Source: Tenderia sp965602225
Lineage (GTDB): Bacteria > Pseudomonadota > Gammaproteobacteria > Tenderiales > Tenderiaceae
Length of the DNA: 64,000 nt
Reading direction: 5' to 3'
Assembly: GCA_965602225.1 (NCBI GenBank)
Contig: CBFCYE010000003.1
Span: 1-64,000, forward strand
Position 1 is the stretch's first letter, and the number at the start of each line of letters is the position of its first letter. The notes under the pieces were generated by a model. The model saw only the letters and a program-made list of their open reading frames with translations, was not told the DNA's origin and ran no database searches. Of this stretch, positions 44,641 to 55,843 are shown one piece after another. The translations under genes were made by a program, and so were the position numbers.

Positions 44641-44739
44641 CTATGTAATCCAGTTAGACCGGTATCCTTACTTCGACAAATCTAAAACCGCGACATAACC
44701 AAGCTTATATCTATTTTGACAGGCATTCAACAAACCCGT

Positions 44740-45501
44740 TCAATCACGCAGTTTATAGCCCTTATGCAACATAAATAGGGTAAGACTCGCAAAACCTAGC
44801 CAAAACAACGATACAACTAACAGGCTCAAATAAGGATCCACATCAGCGACACCAAAAAATCCGTATCTAAAACCATCAATCATATAGAAGAACGGGTTGA
44901 ATTTGGACAATATCTGCCAGAATTCAGGCAACGAGTGAATAGAATAGAAAACACCACTCAAAAAAGACAGGGGCATAATTATAAAATTCTGAAAGCCAGC
45001 CATATGATCAAATTTTTCAGCCCAGATTCCAGCGATAATACCAAGGCTTCCTAGCACTGCGCTGCTAAAAATTGCAAATATCAACAACCACAAAATACTG
45101 TGTAATGGTAAATCGACAAAGAAACTGGCGACTATAAATATCCCTAGCCCAACAGATAATCCACGGATAATCGACGAACCCAGAAATGCCAGATAAAACT
45201 CAAGATATGACAACGGCGTTAACAACACAAAAATGATGTTGCCGGTAACTTTAGATTGCACCAGGCTTGAAGAACTATTGGCAAACGAATTTTGTATGAT
45301 GGACATCATCATCAGGCCGGGGATTAGAAAAGCCGTGTAACTGACATCATTGTAGACGTTGACACGCCCTTCCAGCACATGTGAAAAAACCAGCAAATAA
45401 AGCAACGCCGTCATGATTGGCGCCAACACTGTTTGCAGGGCGACCTTGCCAAATCGTCTCAGCTCTTTGTGAAAAAGTGTATACATCCCCTGCCAGTTCA
45501 T
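44740..45501 (-). CDS. ABC-2 type transporter permease
   Basis: This 253-aa integral membrane protein has about six hydrophobic segments and the ABC-2 family pattern (FHKELRRFGK at the start, SPLSFLSGVFYSIHSLP near 185). It forms an exporter with the ATPase encoded upstream, whose gene overlaps its start by 4 bp. It resembles the YadH/YadG-type pair. Substrate unknown. Confidence 0.88.
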   Translation of the reverse strand: MNWQGMYTLFHKELRRFGKVALQTVLAPIMTALLYLLVFSHVLEGRVNVYNDVSYTAFLIPGLMMMSIIQNSFANSSSSLVQSKVTGNIIFVLLTPLSYLEFYLAFLGSSIIRGLSVGLGIFIVASFFVDLPLHSILWLLIFAIFSSAVLGSLGIIAGIWAEKFDHMAGFQNFIIMPLSFLSGVFYSIHSLPEFWQILSKFNPFFYMIDGFRYGFFGVADVDPYLSLLVVSLFWLGFASLTLFMLHKGYKLRD

Positions 45502-46421
45502 CCGTTCGCCTGCCTGGTAAGCTCAATAAAGACATCTTCCAGGTCAGCATCTTCAGTACGCAGATCAATGATCTCAGCCCCCAGAGATCGCAAACTATCG
45601 ACTAGAGAAATAATTGTGTCAGTGTCTCTATTAAGAACAAATTCGAATCTAGTACCATCGCAAGATTTAAGCTTATCTTTTAATAAGTCAGTCAAATTGT
45701 TAATAGGCTTTGATAAAGTCACCGACACCGTGCAGGTCGAGCCTACACCACGCGCCAGCAGCGATTCTTTGCTATCCAGGGCGATCAGTTGCCCCTGATT
45801 TACAATTGCAATGCGCTGACAAAGGTTCTCTGCCTCTTCCAGATAATGAGTCGTCAGTACAATCGTATGACCATCATTGTGCAATTCCTTAACAAAGGAC
45901 CACAGGGAGCTGCGCAGTTCGACATCAACACCGGCTGTGGGCTCATCTAAAATGACAACCTCAGGTTTATGCACCAATGCCTGCGCTATCAATACACGCC
46001 GTTTCATACCACCAGAAAGGGCACGCATATTTGAATCAGCTTTATCCGTGAGATTGAGGCCCTCAAGCAGGGCGTCTATCCAGGCAGGTGATTGCTTGGC
46101 CTTACCAAAATAACCAGCCTGAATTTGCAGAATTTCACGGACAGAGAAAAAGGGATCAAACACCAACTCTTGCGGTACTACACCAAGCGACTGCCGAGAC
46201 TGACGATAGCTGGAAACCACATCATGCCCCATGACTGAGACGTGGCCACTATCCATACGGGTTAGGCCCGCAATAATATTAATCAGAGTGGATTTACCCG
46301 CACCATTCGGCCCCAGCAGGCCAAAAAACTCGCCCTTTTCAATGTTTAGGCTCAGCCCTTTTAGGGCATGTACGTCGCCATAATGCTTGTGCACATTGTC
46401 GATCTGTATGGCCAGATTCAT
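45498..46421 (-). CDS. ABC transporter ATP-binding protein
   Basis: This 307-aa ATPase has Walker A GPNGAGKST, signature LSGGMKRRVLIAQ, Walker B VVILDEPTAGVD and the switch His (LTTHYLEEAE). Its overlap of 4 bp with both pyrD upstream and the permease gene downstream shows a tightly coupled three-gene unit. YadG-like; substrate unknown. Confidence 0.9.
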   Translation of the reverse strand: MNLAIQIDNVHKHYGDVHALKGLSLNIEKGEFFGLLGPNGAGKSTLINIIAGLTRMDSGHVSVMGHDVVSSYRQSRQSLGVVPQELVFDPFFSVREILQIQAGYFGKAKQSPAWIDALLEGLNLTDKADSNMRALSGGMKRRVLIAQALVHKPEVVILDEPTAGVDVELRSSLWSFVKELHNDGHTIVLTTHYLEEAENLCQRIAIVNQGQLIALDSKESLLARGVGSTCTVSVTLSKPINNLTDLLKDKLKSCDGTRFEFVLNRDTDTIISLVDSLRSLGAEIIDLRTEDADLEDVFIELTRQANG

Positions 46422-47440
46422 TTGAGATGGCAGGACTCGATGATGTCTCGTACAAGCTGAGGACCACGATAGATCAGACCACTATAGACCTGAACGAGCT
46501 TCGCTCCTGCATCAAGCTTGGCCTGGGCATCTTCTGCACTAAGGATTCCACCTGCGGCAATAATCGGAATCTTCTCACCCAGCCGTTCATAGAGTGTTTT
46601 TACAACTGCTGTTGATTTCTCAGTCAGTGGTGCGCCGCTAAGTCCCCCCTGCTCTTCACCATGTTTAATACCTTCAACACCGGTTCTAGTGATTGTGGTG
46701 TTGGTTGCAATCACGCCATCAATCTCATGGGCAAGCAAGGCGTCTGCTACTGTGTGCAAAGCTTCTTCATCCATATCAGGGGCTATTTTTAAGACCAGAG
46801 GAACATATTTGCCATGCTCTTCACTTAAAGCACCCTGGGCTTGCTTAAGCGCACCCAACAAGCCTCCCAACTGATCCTTCGACTGCAGGTCACGTAGATT
46901 GGCCGTATTAGGTGAAGAGATGTTTACTGTGACATAGCTTGCGTATGGGTAAACTTTTTTCAAACAAATCAAATAATCGTCAACAGCATTTTCCATAGCC
47001 GTATCAAAATTTTTACCTATGTTAATACCGATAATTCCGTTAAAAGTCGCTTTTTTAACTTGCTCGACCAGATGATCAACACCGTGATTATTAAACCCCA
47101 TGCGGTTAATAATCGCCTCGGCTTCGGGCAGTCTGAACAGTCTAGGTTTGGGATTGCCCGCTTGTGGCCTGGGCGTAACGGTACCAATTTCTATAGCGCC
47201 AAAACCCAATGCCGCAAGCGCATCTATATGATCACCATTCTTATCAAGGCCTGCCGCCAAACCAACCACCGATGGGAACTTAAGCCCCATCACCTCAATT
47301 GATTTCGACGCTGCTAATTCAGGCCTGCCAAGCAAGCCTGTCTTATAAGCAACATCAAGAGTTTTTAGGGTTAGTGTATGCGCTGTTTCGGGATCGAGAC
47401 GGAATACCAAAGGCCTAAGCAAAGAATAAAGACCGAACAT
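46418..47440 (-). CDS. pyrD: Dihydroorotate dehydrogenase (quinone)
   Basis: This class 2 enzyme (340 aa from the chosen start) oxidises dihydroorotate to orotate with membrane quinone. N-terminal quinone-binding helix region (MFGLYSLLRPLVFRLDPETAH), FMN-binding AAGLDKNGDH, the catalytic Ser in NISSPNTANLR, and GGILSAEDAQAKL are present. The ATG at 47440 was chosen because the frame's earlier TTG (47476) lies in the hairpin after cysC. It is linked by a 4-bp overlap to the ABC transporter genes. Confidence 0.93.
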   Translation of the reverse strand: MFGLYSLLRPLVFRLDPETAHTLTLKTLDVAYKTGLLGRPELAASKSIEVMGLKFPSVVGLAAGLDKNGDHIDALAALGFGAIEIGTVTPRPQAGNPKPRLFRLPEAEAIINRMGFNNHGVDHLVEQVKKATFNGIIGINIGKNFDTAMENAVDDYLICLKKVYPYASYVTVNISSPNTANLRDLQSKDQLGGLLGALKQAQGALSEEHGKYVPLVLKIAPDMDEEALHTVADALLAHEIDGVIATNTTITRTGVEGIKHGEEQGGLSGAPLTEKSTAVVKTLYERLGEKIPIIAAGGILSAEDAQAKLDAGAKLVQVYSGLIYRGPQLVRDIIESCHLK

Positions 47441-47464
47441 CAAGCGTGTTACTCCGGTTAAAGA

Positions 47465-47488
47465 TGTGCCCGCCAAAAGGCAGGCACA
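47465..47488 (-). terminator. Hairpin after cysC
   Basis: A 10-bp stem with one G-U pair (TGTGCCTGCC/GGCGGGCACA on the minus strand, TTTT loop) lies 9 bp beyond the cysC stop. The downstream T-run is short (TCTTT), so termination may be partial and pyrD could receive read-through. Confidence 0.55.
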
Positions 47489-47496
47489 GATAGAAA

Positions 47497-48105
47497 TTAA
47501 TTTATTGAAATAATCTTACGTTCAACCAAGGCATTGATAACCTGTTCAACACTTTCTTCAATACTTTGCGCTGCGGTATCAACCGTAATCTCTGGTTTTA
47601 GTGGCTCTTCATAGGGTGAATTAATGCCGGTAAACTCTGAAATATCACCCGCCCGGACCTTTTTATACAGCCCCTTCACATCACGCTCTTCACAGACACT
47701 GAGATCGCATTTGCAATAAACCTCAATAAAGTCACCCTCATTAACCAGCTCACGCACGACAGCACGGTCAGAACGGAACGGTGAGATAAAAGCCGTCAGA
47801 GTCATTACACCACTTTCAATGAACAACTTTGACACTTCACCAATCCGACGAATATTTTCGGTACGATCAGTATCAGAAAAACTCAAATCCTTACATAGAC
47901 CATGGCGGATATTGTCACCATCAAGTACATAGGTGCGACAACCAAGTTTGAAGAGACGGTCTTCAACGGCATGGGCAAGACTAGATTTACCTGCACCAGA
48001 AAGTCCCGTAAACCAAAGAATGGCGCTCTTATGTGAATTCATCTTTTCACGATCAGCACGACTAACTGTTGCCGTGTGCCAGGTAATATTCTCAGATACG
48101 GTCAT
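47497..48105 (-). CDS. cysC: Adenylyl-sulfate kinase
   Basis: This 202-aa kinase converts adenylyl sulfate to PAPS. P-loop GLSGAGKSS, DGDNIRHGL, FISPFRSDR and GLYKKVRAG are as in CysC. The cysDN sulfate adenylyltransferase genes are not adjacent. An SLC13-type anion permease gene lies 117 bp upstream on the same strand, which suggests joint service in sulfate assimilation. Confidence 0.94.
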   Translation of the reverse strand: MTVSENITWHTATVSRADREKMNSHKSAILWFTGLSGAGKSSLAHAVEDRLFKLGCRTYVLDGDNIRHGLCKDLSFSDTDRTENIRRIGEVSKLFIESGVMTLTAFISPFRSDRAVVRELVNEGDFIEVYCKCDLSVCEERDVKGLYKKVRAGDISEFTGINSPYEEPLKPEITVDTAAQSIEESVEQVINALVERKIISIN

Positions 48106-48222
48106 CTACATGCACCCTATTTATAACTATATGATTTTTCATGAAAATTGGATCAGCCGATAAAGGCTATAACAAGGCCGGCATTTTACACTAATTCAAG
48201 CCTGGCTGGATAAACTGGCAAG

Positions 48223-49995
48223 CTAAAATGGCCAGACCATCGGCACAATTAACAAACTGATGCAGCCAACCAGAATCGTCAACGGCAAGCCCATGCGAAT
48301 AAAATCAGCAAAATGATAACCACCAGGGCCAAACACCATGAGATTAGTCTGATAACCAATCGGTGTCGCAAAACTGGTGGATGCCGCCACCATCAGCACA
48401 ATCACAAATGGCATATAACTGACACCCAGCGTCGTTGCCATCGACAACACAACAGGAAACATCAGCACTGCAGCAGCATTATTGGTAATCATGGCTGTTA
48501 GCAAGGCGGTGGCACAATAAACAGCCGCCAATGCGATTAACGGATCACCATCACCGGTCAATTCAACGATCAAACCGGCAAGGTAATCTGCCCCACCAGT
48601 CTGATACAAGGCCTGACCAAGCCCAAACGAAGCGGCAATCACAACCAGAACCTGCAAATCAACAGAGCGCCGGGCATTACTACCCGTGAGGCAACGGCTT
48701 AACATCATCAGCCCAGCAGCAACAAATGCGGCCTTAAGCATTGAGACCAAGCCGGTCGAAACCAATACCACCATTACCAGCAATATAGCCAAAGACAATA
48801 CAGCCCGGTCATGACGCGGCGGACTACTGCCCTGCAACTCACTGACCAGAAAAAAATCACGCGAATTGCGGTGCCGCTCTATAAAGGCTAATGGCGCTTC
48901 CAACAAAAGCGTGTCGCCCGGCTGGAGGATGACTTCACCAATTTTCATCCTCAGTTGTTCACCATTTCGAGAGACCGCAATAATAACGGCGTTGTAATGA
49001 GACCTAAACTGGCTGTCCTTAACCGTTTTACTCAGCATAGGACTTGTATCCGAAACCACCACCTCGATAAAGCTTCGGTCTGGCCGTGGGGTATTTATCT
49101 TGAAAACCTGATCTGAGGCAGGTTTCAGCCCCCTTATTTTTTGCAAGTCGACAACTGAATCGATCACGCCAGCGAAGACCAACCTATCATTTCCTTCCAA
49201 ACGCTCTTTTGGTGATACCGCCGGAAGAATATTATTTCGCCGCTCAATTTCAACCAGATATAAACCATTCAGTTGCCGCAGGCCGGCATCTTCGATGGAT
49301 TTACCATCGATGCCACTACCAGGCTCTACCAACATTTCAACCGTATACTGACGCACATCAGAAAATTGAGTGATAGCAGATTTACGCTCAGGCAGCAGCC
49401 ATTTACTGGCAATCAACACGTAAAAGAAAACCAATACCACACAAGGAACACCGACCCAGGCAAGTTCGAACATCGACAGTCCGTCACCACCAGATTCTTT
49501 TATAACCAGTCCATTCACAATCAGGTTGGTACTCGTTCCGATCAAAGTACAGGTTCCGCCAACGATAGCGGCATAACTGAGTGGCATTAACAGTTTAGAG
49601 ACTGAAATCTGGTATTTACGCGCCCAATCATTGACTGCCGGTATCAACATGGCTACCACGGGGGTGTTGTTCAAAAAAGCGCTCATGGCAGCGACTGGTG
49701 CCATGATGCGTAGCTGGGCGTTGCCGACAGAACTGGGCCGGCCTAACAAAGTATCAGTAATCCAATTGATGGCACCTGTTTCTCTAAGGCCGGCGGAAAC
49801 GACAAACAATACGGCGACAGTGACCATGCCTTCATTGGCGAGGCCTGATAATGCCGCTTCAGGCGTCAATATGCCAAACACCAAAAGCAGCGTCAGTCCC
49901 CCCATCAAGACAACGTCAGCAGCCCAACGGGTCATTACCAGAGAGACAAAACAAGTGGTGATCACTGCAATAGTGATCCATGCGTCTAGATTCAT
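48223..49995 (-). CDS. SLC13/DASS-family anion permease with TrkA_C domains
   Basis: This membrane protein (590 aa from the chosen start) has an N-terminal transporter half, two soluble TrkA_C-like domains in the middle (about 200-370; EMLVEPGSGIDGKSIEDAGL and SKTVKDSQFRSHYNAVIIAV), and a C-terminal transporter half. The repeated motifs NNTPVVAML and NNAAAVLMFP are the substrate/sodium-site signatures of the family. Sulfate or another divalent anion is the likely substrate given cysC next door; this is inference. The ATG at 49995 was preferred because the longer frame runs into the terminator of the chemoreceptor gene. Confidence 0.87.
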   Translation of the reverse strand: MNLDAWITIAVITTCFVSLVMTRWAADVVLMGGLTLLLVFGILTPEAALSGLANEGMVTVAVLFVVSAGLRETGAINWITDTLLGRPSSVGNAQLRIMAPVAAMSAFLNNTPVVAMLIPAVNDWARKYQISVSKLLMPLSYAAIVGGTCTLIGTSTNLIVNGLVIKESGGDGLSMFELAWVGVPCVVLVFFYVLIASKWLLPERKSAITQFSDVRQYTVEMLVEPGSGIDGKSIEDAGLRQLNGLYLVEIERRNNILPAVSPKERLEGNDRLVFAGVIDSVVDLQKIRGLKPASDQVFKINTPRPDRSFIEVVVSDTSPMLSKTVKDSQFRSHYNAVIIAVSRNGEQLRMKIGEVILQPGDTLLLEAPLAFIERHRNSRDFFLVSELQGSSPPRHDRAVLSLAILLVMVVLVSTGLVSMLKAAFVAAGLMMLSRCLTGSNARRSVDLQVLVVIAASFGLGQALYQTGGADYLAGLIVELTGDGDPLIALAAVYCATALLTAMITNNAAAVLMFPVVLSMATTLGVSYMPFVIVLMVAASTSFATPIGYQTNLMVFGPGGYHFADFIRMGLPLTILVGCISLLIVPMVWPF

Positions 49996-50007
49996 ACTTA
50001 AATAAAA

Positions 50008-50031
50008 AAAGGCTGGTAAATACCAGCCTTT
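50008..50031 (-). terminator. Rho-independent terminator after chemoreceptor gene
   Basis: On the minus strand AAGGCTGGTA, a TT loop, and TACCAGCCTT form a 10-bp stem followed by at least five further T residues. It ends the chemoreceptor transcript and fixes the start of the SLC13 gene downstream of it. Confidence 0.9.
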
Positions 50032-50055
50032 CATTCTTTCACAGTTATGTGGGAT

Positions 50056-52428
50056 TTAAAACTCTTCCCAGTCATCCCCTCCACCACTCTTAGGTGCCGG
50101 TGCAGGTCGAGTTCGCGTTGCCGCAGGAGCTGCCGGCCTACGAGCCGCCGTTTGTGGCGCTGGAGCCCTTCTTGGTGCTGGTGCACCGCCCTGATCCAAA
50201 TATGACTCATCTATAGAGAACTGACCAACCAGATGTTGCAGTCCAACCGACTGATTCGCCATCGACTCACTCGCAGCGGCCGCCTCTTCAACCAAGGCTG
50301 CATTTTGCTGGGTAACTGATTCGAGCTGGGTAATCGCCTTGTTAATCTGATCGATACCAGTCGCCTGCTCCTGACCGGCCGCAGCAATTTCGGCGATAAT
50401 ATCACTGACCTTCTTAGACGCTACAACAATCTCTTCCAGGGTTTTACCAGACTCATCAACCAGGCGACTGCCCTCTTCAACCTTGCTGACACTATCTTTG
50501 ATCAGCCCCTTGATTTCCTTCGCCGCAGCGGCACTACGCTGGGCCAAGCTTCTTACCTCACCTGCCACTACCGCAAAACCACGTCCTTGCTCACCGGCAC
50601 GTGCAGCCTCAACCGCAGCATTCAGTGCCAGCAGATTGGTCTGGAAGGCAATTTCATCAATGACGCTGATGATATCTTCAATCTTCTTGCTACTGGCATT
50701 GATTTCAGACATGGCAGTAACTGCATTACTGACAACATCGCCACCCTTTTCCGCCTGTTCTCTGGCGCCACTGGCAAGCTGATTGGCCTGACGGGCATTA
50801 TCAGCATTCTGTTTGACCACACTGGTCATTTCTTCCATGGTTGATGCTGTTTCTTCAATAGAAGATGCCTGCTCTTCCGTACGTTGACTCAGATCAGCAT
50901 TGCCTTGTGAAATCTCACCCGCACCACTACTAATGCTACCGGCAGACTGGGTAATCTCACCCATCATCTGTTGCAATTTCGACATTGAATCGTTCAATGC
51001 TTCACTCAAAACAGCGAATTCACCTTGAAACTCACCTTCCATTGACTTGGTAAGGTCACCCTCAGCCAGACTTTGAATAACCCGCGTCGATTCACGAATA
51101 GGATCAACTACGGCTTGCATCATGCTATTCACCTGATCGCCCAGCCCCTTCATAAACCCACTATATTTAGAGGTATCAATACGTTGATCAAGATCACCAG
51201 CGACTGCTGCCTCAATCAGTTTTTCCAACTGATCTTCAGCATCAGTTTGTTCAGTCAGATCTTTCCATTCAACCATGTTGCCCATGTATTCACCATCAGG
51301 GCCAAGGATCGATGTCGCGTTCACCTCAAACACTAAATCCAGCAGACGTATTTTACTTCTTGCTGGCAACCGTGATGCATCTGCCAACAAACTGCGTTGA
51401 TGAGCAGGGTTTTTATGAAAGGTATCAATACAGACACCAACCAAGTTATTAGGGTCTATGCCCGGGAATATTTGCCTCAATTCTGTCGCTCTATTATTTA
51501 ATAAACTAACAACAGCTTCATTAACAAAAGTAATATTAAGATCGTTATCGCACAGCATCAGTGCCGTCTCTGCACCTTTTACCGCTGACATCAAACGCAA
51601 AATTTCAACCTCACTGGCACGTAATGCCGTCACATCTGACCATTCCAGGGTATTGCCAACATACTGTCCCTCAGCATCGACTATGGCGGTAACGTTCAAC
51701 GCAAACTTCAACGCACCAATGCTAATATCGGTTTGATACGGGAGATTACTTGCATCCGCCAACATATTACGTTGATGCGCTGGGTTTTTATGGAACATAT
51801 CTATACAAGAACCGATCAAAGCACTTGGATTAAAGCCAGGAAAGGCCGCCGATAATTCTGTTCTGTATTTTTCCAATAAAGCTACCGACGAATTATTGGC
51901 CGAGGTAATGATAAAATCTCTATCAATAGTAATCATCGCCTGCATAGAGGCATCGACAGACCCCTGCAAACGCGCCACGTGATTTTCACGACTTCGTAAT
52001 TCAGTTACATCTGACCATTCCAGGGTGTTACCCACATAATTACCACTGGTATCGACCATTGCAGTAACGTTCAACGAAAACTTCAACGCACCAACACTGA
52101 TATCGGCTTTATGAGGCAGGTTGTTCACGTCATCCAGCAGCTTACGTTGATGCGCCGGATTTTTATGGAACATATCAATACAAGCCCCTATCAAGGCGCT
52201 GGGGTTAAAACCGGGAAAAGCGGCTAAAAATTCCGTTTTATAACCTTCCAATAAATCCATCGTCGACTTATTGGCGTAGGTAACGATAAAATCGCGGTCG
52301 ACCATCATAATAGCTGTTTGAGCCCCATCCAAAGCGGATTGGAGACGGGCGGCCTTGTCATCGTTATTAGCTGTAGGTCCATCTATTGTATTCATGGTTT
52401 CACTAACCTCTTGGTTACCATCTGTCAT
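50056..52428 (-). CDS. Cytoplasmic methyl-accepting chemotaxis protein with three PAS domains
   Basis: This protein (790 aa) has no membrane segment. Three PAS domains (about 25-140, 145-255, 260-375) each carry the same signature, FHKNPAHQR, and a GNTLEWSDVT-type end, so they arose by duplication. A HAMP-like stretch (VAGDLDQRID, LAEGDLTKSM) and the signalling domain with the hairpin tip EIAFQTNLLALNAAVEAARAGEQGRGFAVVAGEVR follow. The protein ends in an Ala/Pro linker and DDWEEF, like the xWxxF pentapeptide to which CheR and CheB dock. ATG at 52428 was chosen for its CAGGAT ribosome-binding site; an upstream TTG frame (52473) lacks one. The ligand or cofactor of the PAS domains is unknown. 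Confidence 0.9.
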   Translation of the reverse strand: MTDGNQEVSETMNTIDGPTANNDDKAARLQSALDGAQTAIMMVDRDFIVTYANKSTMDLLEGYKTEFLAAFPGFNPSALIGACIDMFHKNPAHQRKLLDDVNNLPHKADISVGALKFSLNVTAMVDTSGNYVGNTLEWSDVTELRSRENHVARLQGSVDASMQAMITIDRDFIITSANNSSVALLEKYRTELSAAFPGFNPSALIGSCIDMFHKNPAHQRNMLADASNLPYQTDISIGALKFALNVTAIVDAEGQYVGNTLEWSDVTALRASEVEILRLMSAVKGAETALMLCDNDLNITFVNEAVVSLLNNRATELRQIFPGIDPNNLVGVCIDTFHKNPAHQRSLLADASRLPARSKIRLLDLVFEVNATSILGPDGEYMGNMVEWKDLTEQTDAEDQLEKLIEAAVAGDLDQRIDTSKYSGFMKGLGDQVNSMMQAVVDPIRESTRVIQSLAEGDLTKSMEGEFQGEFAVLSEALNDSMSKLQQMMGEITQSAGSISSGAGEISQGNADLSQRTEEQASSIEETASTMEEMTSVVKQNADNARQANQLASGAREQAEKGGDVVSNAVTAMSEINASSKKIEDIISVIDEIAFQTNLLALNAAVEAARAGEQGRGFAVVAGEVRSLAQRSAAAAKEIKGLIKDSVSKVEEGSRLVDESGKTLEEIVVASKKVSDIIAEIAAAGQEQATGIDQINKAITQLESVTQQNAALVEEAAAASESMANQSVGLQHLVGQFSIDESYLDQGGAPAPRRAPAPQTAARRPAAPAATRTRPAPAPKSGGGDDWEEF

Positions 52429-52721
52429 GTTGAATCCTGCAAATGACAGTAGACATGTAAAATTAATAGTCAAATCAGCGGTATTAACTACAAATACGGC
52501 TACCCCTTGAAATTGTGTATCGGATCAATTCCTAGGAACTTTAAATAAATATTCAATTAACTCTATGATGTTAATAGCATATTTTTAATAAGTGATTAAC
52601 TAAGGATTGCCCCAGTCTAAACCCAGCCAAATATCTATATTTAGCATTAAGCTTTTGAAAGAAAATAAAATTTTGCTGTATCATTCACAAAATTAATTAC
52701 AAATAATCACAGAAACAGCTA

Positions 52722-54092
52722 ATGGCACAAGAACATAATCAAAACCTTGAGACAAAAGACAGCGCTCTAGAGAAGGTATTTAATAAAGTCCTGACACCAC
52801 TTGAAGAGTTTATCCACAAGGAAACCACCAGTGGTTTTCTACTGATGGCCTGCACTGTGATCGCCCTGGCAATCGTCAACTTTGGTTTTATTGATAGCTA
52901 TCAACACGTCCTACATGCCCCTGTAGGCCTGACAATTGGCAGCTGGGTATTGGAAAAAACACTGCATCACTGGATTAATGATGGCTTGATGGCATTGTTC
53001 TTCTTCGTTGTTGGTCTTGAAATCAAGCGCGAAATCATTGTTGGCGAACTGTCTGATATCAGACAGGCTAGCCTGCCTATTGTTGCCGCAATCGGTGGCA
53101 TGGTCATCCCTGCCTTGGTCTATTCAGCTATCAACAGTGAAGTTAATGCTGCCAACGGCTGGGGAATTCCTATGGCCACCGACATAGCCTTTGCCGTCGG
53201 CGTGCTGGTTCTGCTTGGCACGCGCATCCCCAAGGCCCTGCTGACATTCCTGGTCGCGCTGGCGATTGTTGATGATTTGGGTGCAGTCGTCGTTATTGCC
53301 CTGTTTTACACCGACACCATCTATTTGGGAGCACTTGGGGTAGCAACGGCATTGTTTGCATTGCTAATAATGATGAACATCTTTGGTATACGTAAACCAC
53401 TACCCTATTTTTTGATAGGTCTACTGCTATGGTTAGCCATGCTTGAGTCCGGTATCCACGCCACTTTGGCCGGCGTTTTAACCGCACTGACCATCCCTGC
53501 AAGCCCCAAATTTGAACCTAACCAGTTCAGCAAACTAATTCGCGGCATGCTGGAAAAGTTTGATCGGCATCACAAACCAGGCGTGAGCATTATGCGCAAT
53601 GAACAGCAGCATTCAATCCTGCAAACACTTGAGAACGGTATTCATCTGGTAGAAACACCTCTACAGCGCCTTGAACACAGCATGCATACCCCGGTGGCCT
53701 TTCTGATAATTCCGCTTTTTGCCTTGGCCAATGCTGGTGTGCCCATTGATTTTGGCACCTTGGGGGAAACCCTAAGCCACCCCGTCACGCTCAGCATTAT
53801 GGCTGGTTTGATCTTCGGCAAGTTCATCGGAATTGCTGGCTGCTCATTTGTGGCGATTAAGCTAGGGATATGCAAACTGCCACAAGGTGTAAGTTTCTCT
53901 CAGATTGCAGGGGTCTCACTCTTGGCCGGCATTGGCTTCACCATGTCCATATTTATCGCTGAGCTGGCCTTCCCAGGTCAGGAAGAGTATCTGCTAATGG
54001 CTAAAAGCGGGATTTTGTTTGCATCGATAATTGCTGGTGTCTGCGGGGCCCTCTGGCTTTATCTCGCTGGCAAAGATAACAAACAGGCATAA
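52722..54092 (+). CDS. nhaA: Na+/H+ antiporter NhaA
   Basis: This 456-aa protein is a complete NhaA with the cation-binding aspartate pair in ALAIVDDLGAVVVIALFY and PMATDIAFAVGVL. It is longer than E. coli NhaA (388 aa): extra length lies in the N-terminus and in a hydrophilic loop with RHHKPGVSIMRNEQQHS, a form seen in several marine proteobacteria. It exchanges Na+ for protons for pH and salt homeostasis. Its 248-bp upstream gap is A+T-rich and shared with the chemoreceptor gene. The DUF502 gene follows after 5 bp. Confidence 0.94.
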   Translation: MAQEHNQNLETKDSALEKVFNKVLTPLEEFIHKETTSGFLLMACTVIALAIVNFGFIDSYQHVLHAPVGLTIGSWVLEKTLHHWINDGLMALFFFVVGLEIKREIIVGELSDIRQASLPIVAAIGGMVIPALVYSAINSEVNAANGWGIPMATDIAFAVGVLVLLGTRIPKALLTFLVALAIVDDLGAVVVIALFYTDTIYLGALGVATALFALLIMMNIFGIRKPLPYFLIGLLLWLAMLESGIHATLAGVLTALTIPASPKFEPNQFSKLIRGMLEKFDRHHKPGVSIMRNEQQHSILQTLENGIHLVETPLQRLEHSMHTPVAFLIIPLFALANAGVPIDFGTLGETLSHPVTLSIMAGLIFGKFIGIAGCSFVAIKLGICKLPQGVSFSQIAGVSLLAGIGFTMSIFIAELAFPGQEEYLLMAKSGILFASIIAGVCGALWLYLAGKDNKQA

Positions 54093-54097
54093 GCGCG

Positions 54098-54780
54098 ATG
54101 GAAAGGCGCTTTGCTCCCCATATTCAGCGCTATCTGCTTACCGGGATCATCACTGTAATCCCTATATGGATTACCTGGCTGGTATTCAACTTTTTCTTTA
54201 ACCAGCTTTCCAAGGCCGGCAGGCCGTGGATAAAAGCCCTAACAGAAAAATCTGAACAACACCTGCCCGATTTAAGCCGCTGGCTGTTTGAACCCTGGTT
54301 TCAAAATTCAATGGCGGTTGTCCTGACACTACTTGCCTTATACCTGCTTGGCTGGCTGGCTAGCCGTGTGATTGGCAAGAAGGCCCTGGTGCTGGTTGAT
54401 TTCATACTCAATAAAATCCCACTGGTGCAAACCATTTACGGCTCAACTAAGAAGCTGTTATCAGTGTTGCAACAAAAGCCTGAAAATTTACAAAGAGTGG
54501 TTTTGATCGAGTTCCCATCACCGGAAATGAAGACGGTTGGTTTTGTCACGCGCATTATGAAAGACCAAACCACGGGCAAAGAGCTGGCAGCCGTCTATGT
54601 ACCGACAACACCCAACCCTACTTCTGGTTATCTTGAGATCGTCCCAGTTGAAAGGCTTGTTTCAACCGACTGGACAGTTGAAGAGGCAATGACCTTTATT
54701 ATCTCTGGCGGTGCAATTGCGCCCGATAACATCCCCTACGAAACACCTAGTCAAACAACAACTGACGAAACCAAAACTAG

Positions 54781-54784
<4 letters not shown>
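54098..54784 (+). CDS. DUF502 membrane protein
   Basis: This 228-aa protein has two hydrophobic segments (about 11-33 and 66-90) and the DUF502 blocks GIITVIPIWITWLV, IYGSTKKLLS, FVTRIM, and YVPTTPNPTSGYLEIVP. The family is widespread and its function is unknown. It follows nhaA by 5 bp and is probably co-transcribed; its last 4 bp overlap the end of the convergent nikO gene. Confidence 0.9.
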
Positions 54785-55836
<1,052 letters not shown>

Positions 55837-55843
55837 CACTATC

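Noticed and set aside
49996..50034. Longer start of the SLC13 permease
   Set aside because: The extra codons lie within the rho-independent terminator of the chemoreceptor gene.
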